Source of the DNA: JBDKTH01 sp964558295
GTDB taxonomy: Bacteria; Planctomycetota; Planctomycetia; Pirellulales; Thermoguttaceae
NCBI GenBank assembly: GCA_964558295.1
Contig: CAZLDQ010000086.1
Location: 1-23,020, forward strand
Reading direction: 5' to 3'
DNA: 23,020 bases
Below, piece after piece: positions 6,844 to 13,094 of this stretch (its first letter is position 1; each line of letters opens with the position of its first letter). A program made the translations under genes and the position numbers. Under the pieces are notes generated by a model, which was given only the letters and a program-made list of their open reading frames with translations, had not been told where the DNA came from and did not search any database.

Positions 6844-7553
6844 GCCGTTCTCCGTGCACTCGAGATCCCAAAAGTCTTCGCGGGGATTGACCGCGTTTAA
6901 GCAGAAGAGAGTCGCGTTTCGCGGCCGGGAAGCCTCAGCTCCCTGATGATACTGCCGCAGGGCTCACAAGTCATCATTATCGTTGGCCTCAACTTGCCGT
7001 GCAAGTAGCACCTCGCGACACTAGAAGGGGGTACGTTTGGTCGGCTCACCAGTTTCTTTTTGCCCGAAGACGATAGACAGAAGGTGGGGGACAATCGACG
7101 CTAAGGAGTGCAGACGCTGGCCCCAAATCGCCACACTGTCTCGATCGGCCAAGTCGTTGCGACGAAAGAAGTCATTCAGGTGCGGAAATCCGACCTGCCG
7201 ACAAATCGGGCCGTAATCAAGCAAAGACGGAGGTCGGGAACCACGCGAGCCCCTCACCACTCTCACCTAATGGAAGCCCCATGCAAATGACGGAATTCAG
7301 TACCAGACCGTGGCGGCTGAAACCCTTGCCATGCGCCCTGGTCCTGATTGGAGAGTTGGGAAAACAGGCTGTCCCAAAATAGAAGAACCTGTCTTCGGAA
7401 CCGGGGAAACGTGAAACGTTTCGGCAGGCTGCAACCGGTTCCGAAACAGGTTCAAAAAGCTTCTGACACACTCGCGCAATACAAACCACGAAGCGTCTAT
7501 CTAAATCGTGACAGGTGGTTCCACTAGTTCCGGGGAACCAAACGAGACGTTAG
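6844..7553. other. 710-bp stretch without a convincing gene
   Basis: Between the symporter start and the lipoprotein stop there is no recognised gene. It holds the symporter leader with its ribosome-binding site (GGAG near 6850) and the strong inverted repeat at 7385-7453. A minus-strand frame at 7021-7266 has codon use that could be coding (central part LLDYGPICRQVGFPHLNDFF, then RRNDLADRD) but matches no family I know; it may be a gene remnant. No RNA gene was recognised. Confidence 0.5.
7385..7453. repeat. Near-perfect 19-20 bp inverted repeat with a palindromic loop
   Basis: GAACCTGTCTTCGGAACCGG (7385-7404) faces CCGGTTCCGAAACAGGTTC (7435-7453). The arms pair fully apart from one bulged C. 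The 30-nt loop contains the 10-bp palindrome GAAACGTTTC (7413-7422). It lies downstream of the lipoprotein gene on the minus strand, 100 bp past the stop, so it could act as a terminator. However, it lacks a clear T tract on that strand next to the stem, and it looks more like a mobile palindromic element. Confidence 0.75.
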
Positions 7554-7811
7554 CTATTTCTTCTCGTCAGCCTTCTGTTCTGTCTTCTCCTCCCCCTTCT
7601 CGTCGGCTTTGGCCTCCGCCTTCTTTTCCTCAGCAGGAGCTTCGGCCTTCTTCTCGGCGACCGGCTTGGGAGCCTTTTCGGTGGTGGGAGGCGCCTTCTC
7701 CACAGGCACGCTGTCTTTGGGGGTTTCACCAGGAGGTGGGGTGCAACCCGAGACGAGCGCCAGACCGACAATCAGCGAGCAGCAACCAGCAAATAGTTTG
7801 CGCATGAGCAT
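7554..7811 (-). CDS. Small Glu/Lys/Ala-rich lipoprotein
   Basis: The protein has 85 residues. A lipoprotein signal peptide (MLMRKLFAGCCSLIVGLALV) ends in the lipobox LVSGC with the lipidated Cys at about residue 23. The mature part begins Pro-rich (TPPPGETPKDS) and turns into repeated EKA/AEKK/EAK units. These are low-complexity, highly charged and probably extended or helical; no domain is recognised. ATG 7811 has GAGGGA six bases upstream. A well-spaced promoter lies at 7854-7882. The stop is TAG, and the sequence beyond shows nothing protein-like. An envelope spacer or a peptidoglycan- or matrix-contacting role is only a guess. Confidence 0.75.
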   Translation of the reverse strand: MLMRKLFAGCCSLIVGLALVSGCTPPPGETPKDSVPVEKAPPTTEKAPKPVAEKKAEAPAEEKKAEAKADEKGEEKTEQKADEKK

Positions 7812-7853
7812 GTGGATTCCCTCACGTGTAGCGGAAGGTTAATGGAAACCCTC

Positions 7854-7882
7854 ATTCTAAATGGTCAGAGCACTGCTAGCAA
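7854..7882 (-). promoter_or_regulatory. Sigma-70-like promoter for the small lipoprotein
   Basis: On the minus strand, TTGCTA (7882-7877), a 17-base spacer, then TAGAAT (7859-7854). That is four of six and five of six matches to the -35 and -10 consensus at ideal spacing. Transcription would begin near 7847, about 36 bases before the ATG at 7811. Confidence 0.55.
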
Positions 7883-8018
7883 GGCACTGGACTGAGCTAC
7901 CTCCCCTCCATAAAGAGGAGAGCTTGCCAAGTTTTCCCAGACCAGCTCAACTCCCAGGTCACAAGGGCCGATTCATCCAAGAGACTCCCTTTGCGCGTCT
8001 TGACCGCTGCGCACTCGA

Positions 8019-8936
8019 ATGACCCAAGCTAACCCGATATCTCAGAAAACGGCTCGCGTTATGCGCCCGCCGGAGGGCGAAACGCCGCTCCGACACGTCG
8101 GCCCCTGGGAATTGGTGCGTTTGGTCGCCACGGGTACCCAAGCCGAGATTTATCAGGCACGACCGGTCGAAGCGCCCAGGGAACAGCCCCCCGCGTACGC
8201 CGTAAAGGTGCTCCGTCCTCAGTGGCAAGAAGACCGTCTCGCCGTGGCCTTGTTCCATCGCGAGGCGGTCGCTGGCCGCACGATCTGTCACCCCCATGTG
8301 GTGCCGATCCTGGCTGCCGGGCGGGCCCACCCCCCCCAGTATCTTGTTATGCCCTGGCTGCACGGAACCACACTTGACACCCATTTGGCAACCGGCCGGC
8401 GTTGGGACCTGCCCGTGATTCTGTGGATTGCCCGACAGGTGGCCGAGGCGCTCGCCGCGTTCCATGAGGCCGGCTGGATGCACGGCGATGTGAAGCCAGG
8501 CAATATTCACCTTGCCCCCGAGGGGCACGTCACACTCCTGGACCTTGGGTTTGCCCGTCGTCAAGACGAAGCCGGGTCGGCGATGAATCGCTGTGTTATG
8601 GGAAGTTGTGCCTACTTGGCGCCGGAAATGATCACGTCGACCCTACGCGCCGATATCCGCAGTGATCTGTACAGTCTGGGGGTGGTTCTGTTCGAGATGC
8701 TTTCCGGCCAATTGCCTTTTCGAGCCAGCAACTTGGCTGAGTTGATCACTCAACATCGGGAGGCTCCGGCACCAGATCTGCACAAATGGGCTCCGTATCT
8801 CCCGAACCAGTTGGTGCGACTGGTGCGTGACTTGCTCGCCAAAGAACAACTCCGCCGCCCTCAAACGCCCCGCGACGTCATCGAACAGCTCGCAGTCCTA
8901 GAGATTGCGACGTTCACAGAGCGGCACGTGGGCTGA
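8019..8936 (+). CDS. Soluble Hanks-type Ser/Thr protein kinase with degenerate motifs
   Basis: The 305-residue protein is essentially one kinase domain with no membrane segment and no C-terminal sensor, unlike most bacterial PknB-type kinases. The phosphate-binding Lys is K63 (AVKVLRP). The catalytic loop is H155-G-D157-V-K-P-G-N162, the metal site D175-L-G instead of DFG, and APE at 201-203. The Arg that normally precedes the catalytic Asp is Gly, so this is a non-RD kinase. The glycine-rich loop is reduced to ATGTQAE, with only one Gly of three. The invariant Lys, catalytic Asp, Asn and metal Asp all remain, so activity is plausible. The gene stands alone; its stop (TGA) is 6 bases from the end of the convergent BNR gene. 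The start ATG 8019 lacks a clear ribosome-binding site; Met15 is an alternative. Confidence 0.85.
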   Translation: MTQANPISQKTARVMRPPEGETPLRHVGPWELVRLVATGTQAEIYQARPVEAPREQPPAYAVKVLRPQWQEDRLAVALFHREAVAGRTICHPHVVPILAAGRAHPPQYLVMPWLHGTTLDTHLATGRRWDLPVILWIARQVAEALAAFHEAGWMHGDVKPGNIHLAPEGHVTLLDLGFARRQDEAGSAMNRCVMGSCAYLAPEMITSTLRADIRSDLYSLGVVLFEMLSGQLPFRASNLAELITQHREAPAPDLHKWAPYLPNQLVRLVRDLLAKEQLRRPQTPRDVIEQLAVLEIATFTERHVG

Positions 8937-8942
8937 ATAGGC

Positions 8943-10385
8943 TTACCAGGCAATCTCCGGTTTGGCAAAGTCTCCCGTCATCTCAACCGGCAGCCGCCAG
9001 ACGCGGTCTCCCTCACGATTGGTGAAGTAGAGCCGACTTTCCGATTTCTCACGACCGTGCCCATCGGCCCAGAGCGCGTAGAAGTCGGGATGGGCGTTAA
9101 CCGGTTTGCGGCAATAGGTGTGGTTGTACTGGCTGTCACGGGTAAGCTGCTTGATCTTCGTCCAGGTGGCCCCATGATCACGGCTCGTCCATAAAGCAAC
9201 CTCGCCACCCGTGTTATAGGCTTGCGGGCCCCGCTCAGTCGGTCCGATGATCCGCCAGAGGTTTTCGCCTTCCACATAGATCGAGCCCATGTCGTAGTTG
9301 TTGTCGGAGAGGATCGACCCGTGGGTTTCCCACGCAGAGCCGTTCCAATACGCCGTCCACCACGTGCGAGGGTCGTTCTTCGGCCCCGATTCATAGCCGC
9401 GACTGGTCGTATAGAGGATCACCGGGCGGCCCTGGGCGTCGAACTCGACGTCTTGCACATAGACCTTGAGGTCCTCGGCCTGATAGTTGTGCACCAAGGC
9501 CGGGTTGGCCACCGTGGTCAAGGGAAGTTCCAGCTTGTGACCGCTGGCGTTTTGCCAGGTGCGGCCAAAGTCGTCGGTCTCCATGTAGTACAGATTGGTG
9601 CGGTAGTTGAGGCCGCCGGGATTCGGATGGAAGTTGAACGCCGTGCCAACCTTCTTCCCGTTGCTCCAACTCACCTGGTAATGGCCCTGCTCGATCGCGG
9701 CGTACAATTTGGGCTCGCTCCAGTTGCGTCCATCGGAACTAGTCATCTGGTAGAGCCGCCGGCCGCCGTTGTAAAGCGTTTGGAGGAAGAGAAAGCCCTG
9801 GCCGGACAGGTAGTGCGGCTGGGTGTAGGAGAAGTTGGTGACCAACACCCGCTCGAAGTCGTTGATATCATAAGGCTTTTTGCTGACCGAAATGCACGAC
9901 GGCCGGGCCTTGCCATGGGAACTGGAAAAGACCCAGATGTAGCCCTTGTCGTCGATCGAAATCACCGGGTTATCGTGGGCGTCGTCGGTGTGTTTGTCCA
10001 AAAGAATCGTCGGCCGGGGCACCATCCCCGTGTTGTGGTCGTAGTATGACACCGCATGCAAGAGCGTGTTCTTGCCCTTGGGGCTGGCGCCGTAGCAGAA
10101 GAAGGTCTTGTTCACGGCCTTGACGTAGATGGCAAACGGGGTGTGACTGGAGCAATAGGTGCCCAAGCCGCCGCTGTATTTGTAGACGTATTCGTCCTTT
10201 TGCGGCTGGTTCGAGTACCAGATGCCGCGATAGCCATCGGCCTTGGTGAGGATCAAGTCAAGATCAGCGGCCGAGGGCGCCTTCTTCGTTGTCGTCTTCT
10301 TACCGCCCGTTTTCGCCGGCTCGGCCGAAACGCTCAGACACAGCAATGCCGCTAGCAGACAGGCAAGGCTCCAGTTTCTCGTCAT
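8943..10385 (-). CDS. Secreted BNR-type beta-propeller protein
   Basis: The 480-residue protein starts with a signal peptide (MTRNWSLACLLAALLCLSVSAEP), then a Lys/Thr linker and a domain beginning DGYRGIWYSNQP. The body has repeated S-x-D-x-G-x-x-W-like units (SSDGRNWSEP, TDDFGRTWQNAS, SRDHGATWTKIK), the mark of BNR/sialidase-like propellers. YSGGLGTYCSSHTPFAIY and DDAHDNPVISIDDKGYIWVF resemble the BNR_4 group, which includes polysaccharide-active enzymes. A lyase or hydrolase role is inferred; I cannot identify catalytic residues. ATG 10385 was chosen because it begins the signal peptide; a GGGAG tract lies about 15 bases upstream. It follows the small lipoprotein gene by 49 bases on the same strand and is probably the last gene of that unit. 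Confidence 0.8.
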   Translation of the reverse strand: MTRNWSLACLLAALLCLSVSAEPAKTGGKKTTTKKAPSAADLDLILTKADGYRGIWYSNQPQKDEYVYKYSGGLGTYCSSHTPFAIYVKAVNKTFFCYGASPKGKNTLLHAVSYYDHNTGMVPRPTILLDKHTDDAHDNPVISIDDKGYIWVFSSSHGKARPSCISVSKKPYDINDFERVLVTNFSYTQPHYLSGQGFLFLQTLYNGGRRLYQMTSSDGRNWSEPKLYAAIEQGHYQVSWSNGKKVGTAFNFHPNPGGLNYRTNLYYMETDDFGRTWQNASGHKLELPLTTVANPALVHNYQAEDLKVYVQDVEFDAQGRPVILYTTSRGYESGPKNDPRTWWTAYWNGSAWETHGSILSDNNYDMGSIYVEGENLWRIIGPTERGPQAYNTGGEVALWTSRDHGATWTKIKQLTRDSQYNHTYCRKPVNAHPDFYALWADGHGREKSESRLYFTNREGDRVWRLPVEMTGDFAKPEIAW

Positions 10386-10434
10386 GTTCACGGTTTGCTT
10401 TCTCCCAAGATGAAAATCACCATCAGAGTCTAGT

Positions 10435-10869
10435 CTACTCTCCTGCAACGACCGTTTCGACAAACGGAGCACCGCCGGCCCAGGTCAGCTCGACCACGAG
10501 GGCATCCGTTGGGCCGTCAATCGTGACCGACAGGCCAGATGTGTCAGGCTGCGCATACTTTTTCGGGGCATACCACTTGCGTCGCCGGCCATCGAGGTTT
10601 TCGGCGGCGACGACGGCGACCTGGTGGGTTCCCTTGACCACGCCGTCTTGATTGTCAAAGCAGGAGAGTTCAAAACGGCCGTCGGGGCCAATCTCGGCAA
10701 ACGCCGCCCGCGCGTTGGACGGCACGACTTGAATAGTCCCGAGCTTGAGTGGCTGACCGTCGATCAGCACGCGGCCGGCGACCTGCACGCGCGGCGGCCG
10801 TCCGTCGCTGCATCCCCCTGGCAGCACGAGAAGCACGAGCAAGAATCCGAGGCGTGTCATCCGCTCCAT
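10435..10869 (-). CDS. Small lipoprotein of the type found beside planctomycete DUF1559 genes
   Basis: The protein has 144 residues. The lipoprotein signal MERMTRLGFLLVLLVLPGGC has its lipidated Cys at about residue 20. The mature part, VAGRVLIDGQPLKLGTIQVV then IGPDGRFELSCFDNQDGVVKG, is the carboxypeptidase-regulatory/transthyretin-like beta-sandwich pattern often seen in planctomycete lipoproteins. A variable end (GGAPFVETVVAGE) follows. ATG 10869 has AGGAGG eight bases upstream, an excellent site. It lies 42 bases after the DUF1559 stop and 49 before the BNR start. The stop is TAG, with a TGA three codons later in frame. The function is unknown; the family is likely extracytoplasmic. Confidence 0.8.
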   Translation of the reverse strand: MERMTRLGFLLVLLVLPGGCSDGRPPRVQVAGRVLIDGQPLKLGTIQVVPSNARAAFAEIGPDGRFELSCFDNQDGVVKGTHQVAVVAAENLDGRRRKWYAPKKYAQPDTSGLSVTIDGPTDALVVELTWAGGAPFVETVVAGE

Positions 10870-10911
10870 GCGAGCGATCCTCCTGCAGTTGATTCTCGGT
10901 TAAGGGCCGTC

Positions 10912-11841
10912 TCAATATTCGCCGATCGTCTCGCCGCCATCGCGGGTCGAGAGGGCTCGATAGGTGGCCAAGGCCATGTTTTCGCTCAGGAAACTCACGT
11001 GGCCGTCGCCGAAAAGGAAATTCGCTCCGCCCGGGTGCAGACTGGCAAAGGCGGCATTGAGTCTGACGCCGTTACTGGTCACCGTGATGCCTTTTTCCGG
11101 CGGCGTATTGAGCGGATTCTCCGTCGAGCGCAAGCCGTCCATCGCGCGCACGGCCCGGCTCCAGATGTTCGACGAGGCCGAGGTGTGCGACTCGATCACC
11201 TCGCCGGCAAACATCGTGCTGGACAAGCCGTCGGTGATGTCGCGGATCTGATGGGCCTTGTTGTAGTAGAATACGCCGGTATTGGCATACTTCATCGAGT
11301 CGCTCAGACCGCTGGACGGACCGATCGTGCCCCCCACCATCGCATAGCTGCCGGTCGCCGCCTGATGGGTGCCGATGTCGTAGGTCGAGCCGATTGCCGG
11401 AGTATCGGAGTATGGCTTGGAGGTGTCGCTCGGACAGCGCAGGCCGGGCACCGATTGGGCGATCGCCTCGGCATTGACGTCGATCCAGGTGGAGGAGTAA
11501 CTCCAAGGACCATCACGGAAATCGAACTGATTGTAGAGCGGCTGCTGTTCGAGGAACGGGAGCAGCGGCACAAACGCACTGTGCCCGACGCGCTGATAGG
11601 TTTGAGGGCAACGGGTGGCGTTGTTGTCACATCCCATGCGACCCGGCGGATAGACCTTGAAGCTGCCTTCATAGTTGGCCAAGGCCAAGCCGAGTTGTTT
11701 GAGGTTGTTGTTGCACTGGCTGCGCCGCGCGGCTTCGCGTGCGGCCTGCACGGCCGGCAAGAGCAGCGCGATCAGGATTCCGATGATCGCAATGACCACC
11801 AGGAGTTCCACCAGCGTGAACCCGCGTGTGTTCGGTTTCAT
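10912..11841 (-). CDS. DUF1559 pilin-like (type II pseudopilin N-terminus) protein
   Basis: The 309-residue protein opens with a prepilin signal, GFTLVELLVVIAIIGIL, followed by LLPAVQAAREAARRSQC, both diagnostic of the DUF1559 family expanded in planctomycetes. Processing by a prepilin peptidase after the Gly is expected. The body ends with the family motif HPGGANFLFGDGHVSFL near the C-terminus. The start was set at ATG 11841 because GGGGGAGGG sits 7-8 bases upstream; the ATG two codons earlier lies almost on top of that site. The stop is TGA. It is the second gene of the minus-strand unit behind the PEP-CTERM gene (78-base gap). Its exact role is unknown; such proteins are thought to be surface-exposed. 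Confidence 0.9.
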   Translation of the reverse strand: MKPNTRGFTLVELLVVIAIIGILIALLLPAVQAAREAARRSQCNNNLKQLGLALANYEGSFKVYPPGRMGCDNNATRCPQTYQRVGHSAFVPLLPFLEQQPLYNQFDFRDGPWSYSSTWIDVNAEAIAQSVPGLRCPSDTSKPYSDTPAIGSTYDIGTHQAATGSYAMVGGTIGPSSGLSDSMKYANTGVFYYNKAHQIRDITDGLSSTMFAGEVIESHTSASSNIWSRAVRAMDGLRSTENPLNTPPEKGITVTSNGVRLNAAFASLHPGGANFLFGDGHVSFLSENMALATYRALSTRDGGETIGEY

Positions 11842-11919
11842 GATCATCCCTCCCCCGTTTTGTGAAGTCAATGCGTCTTGGCCGCGCCGTCATGAAGGCC
11901 CGTGCCGCCCGCCGCGTCG

Positions 11920-11922
11920 CTA
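11920..11922 (-). other. TAG between the PEP-CTERM helix and its Arg cluster
   Basis: The context is LVSLAF-stop-RRGGRHGPS, then TGA. PEP-CTERM signals normally run from the hydrophobic helix straight into two or more Arg, often with a Trp or Tyr between. TGG to TAG, one base, would explain the stop. Confidence 0.75.
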
Positions 11923-12723
11923 GAACGCCAAGGAAACCAGCCCCAGCAACGCGATCGTCACGGTGGCCGGTTCCGGAATGCTCAACAACGACACGGTGTC
12001 GATCAACCAGTCACCCTTGCTAAGCCCGGGATTCGCTTGAAAACTGCTCAGCCCGCGCCCCACCGGCCATGTATAGCGAAAGACGGCCAACCCGGCGGCA
12101 ACGTGATCCACCTGGTTGGCATCCGTGAGGATGACATCATACGTCGGGCTTGCTGAACGGAAGTCGGCCAGGATGGACAGGTGATGCACCCGTAGCGGTG
12201 CGGTGGTAACGTCACGGCCAAAGAGCACCGCATCGGACAAAATCGTCTGCCAGGCAGCATCGTAGACCTGCAGGTCACCGTCCCAGTCGTTGCCTTCATC
12301 CACCAACAGCATCTCAATCAGACCGCCACTGTAGGTCCAGTAGAGGTTCAGGCTTCGATCGTCCGGACCGCCAGAATCCTTTGAGGCGAAGTCCATGTCG
12401 AACTTCCAGCGGGACTCGGAGGGATTGGGGAACACGTGATTCATGTGGCGTGAAAACCCGGTTTGCGCGGGCTTGTAGGCCGATGTGCCACTGCCGCCGA
12501 TCGCTGCGGTCCCGAAGGCCGATCCCTGCTTCGCCATGCCGTTGGTACCGCTCAGGGGCGACCAACCGAGCGGAAAGTCGGATGAGCCAAGATCGCCCCA
12601 ACCGGTCGTGTCCTCAAAGGTCCCGTTGACCATCAGTTCGACGACCGAGCCGGGCGCGGGGCATGCCAGACAGGCGACGATGAAAGACACGAAGATGGCA
12701 ATGATCCCCCCGGTCTTGCCCAT
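11920..12723 (-). CDS. PEP-CTERM protein whose sorting signal is cut by TAG before the Arg cluster
   Basis: The protein has 267 residues to the TAG, or 276 plus one unknown residue if read to TGA at 11892-11890. The signal peptide is MGKTGGIIAIFVSFIVACLA. The body, with VNGTFEDTTGWGDLG at the start, is the pattern of secreted planctomycete beta-sandwich proteins. The C-terminus is SIPEPATVTIALLGLVSLAF: the PEP motif and the membrane helix of an exosortase sorting signal. The basic cluster that should follow is missing before the stop but is encoded just after it (RRGGRHG, then TGA). ATG 12723 was chosen because AAGGAG stands six bases before it; the ATG at 12729 directly abuts the site. It is the first gene of a four-gene unit that diverges from the regulator at 13095. 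Confidence 0.8.
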   Translation of the reverse strand: MGKTGGIIAIFVSFIVACLACPAPGSVVELMVNGTFEDTTGWGDLGSSDFPLGWSPLSGTNGMAKQGSAFGTAAIGGSGTSAYKPAQTGFSRHMNHVFPNPSESRWKFDMDFASKDSGGPDDRSLNLYWTYSGGLIEMLLVDEGNDWDGDLQVYDAAWQTILSDAVLFGRDVTTAPLRVHHLSILADFRSASPTYDVILTDANQVDHVAAGLAVFRYTWPVGRGLSSFQANPGLSKGDWLIDTVSLLSIPEPATVTIALLGLVSLAF

Positions 12724-12907
12724 AGACATCTCCTTTTCCACAGCGTTCCCCTTGCCTGGTAGCCGGCGGAAAGAGGGGTTGGAGAAGCCAAGCCGGAATA
12801 CGGTACACGCCCGCGACTTTGTACTGACACCCACTCCCTTCGAGCCAACAGACAGCGAACCACCTGCCTGGATTGTGCTTGCCCACCACTCGCAGTGCAA
12901 GAGTCTT

Positions 12908-12922
12908 ATTACTCAAAGTAAT
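12908..12922. promoter_or_regulatory. Candidate operator: palindrome ATTACT-CAA-AGTAAT
   Basis: This is a perfect 6-bp inverted repeat around CAA, with one further outer pair almost matching (TTATTACT versus AGTAATTA). It lies in the only AT-rich patch of the divergent region, about 185 bases upstream of both genes. Regulators with a sugar-binding-protein fold commonly act from such sites. The assignment is inferred from position and symmetry only. Confidence 0.35.
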
Positions 12923-13044
12923 TAGTGATTTGTGTCAGAACTTGAATCGGCAACAGGGCAGCGGGAGCCCCCGATTCTCAGCGACAGGACAGCACCCCCT
13001 CTATCGAATTAAAACCGCACCAACTGGACGGGGCGACAGTGGGT

Positions 13045-13056
13045 CGATTAAAATCG
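13045..13056. promoter_or_regulatory. Candidate operator: CGATT-AA-AATCG
   Basis: This is a perfect 5-bp inverted repeat around AA, 38 bases upstream of the regulator start at 13095. That is a position suited to autoregulation, and it overlaps an AT-rich TTAAAAT that might serve as a -10 element. It is short enough to occur by chance. Confidence 0.25.
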
Positions 13057-13094
13057 GAGTATCTTTGACGGCTAGTCGCACGCACGGTGGGCCG

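Larger units (their letters stand above)
12724..13094. other. Divergent intergenic region of the PEP-CTERM operon and its likely regulator
   Basis: This 371-bp region separates the minus-strand unit (start 12723) from the plus-strand regulator (start 13095). It contains the AAGGAG site for the PEP-CTERM gene and the two palindromes at 12908-12922 and 13045-13056. An AT-rich patch around 12905-12935 contrasts with the GC-rich surroundings. I could not place a promoter with good spacing on either strand. Confidence 0.5.

Noticed and set aside
195..11922. Genome-wide reassignment of TAG to one amino acid
   Set aside because: TAG ends three genes where readthrough gives no sensible extension, and the residues expected at the four internal sites are not the same.
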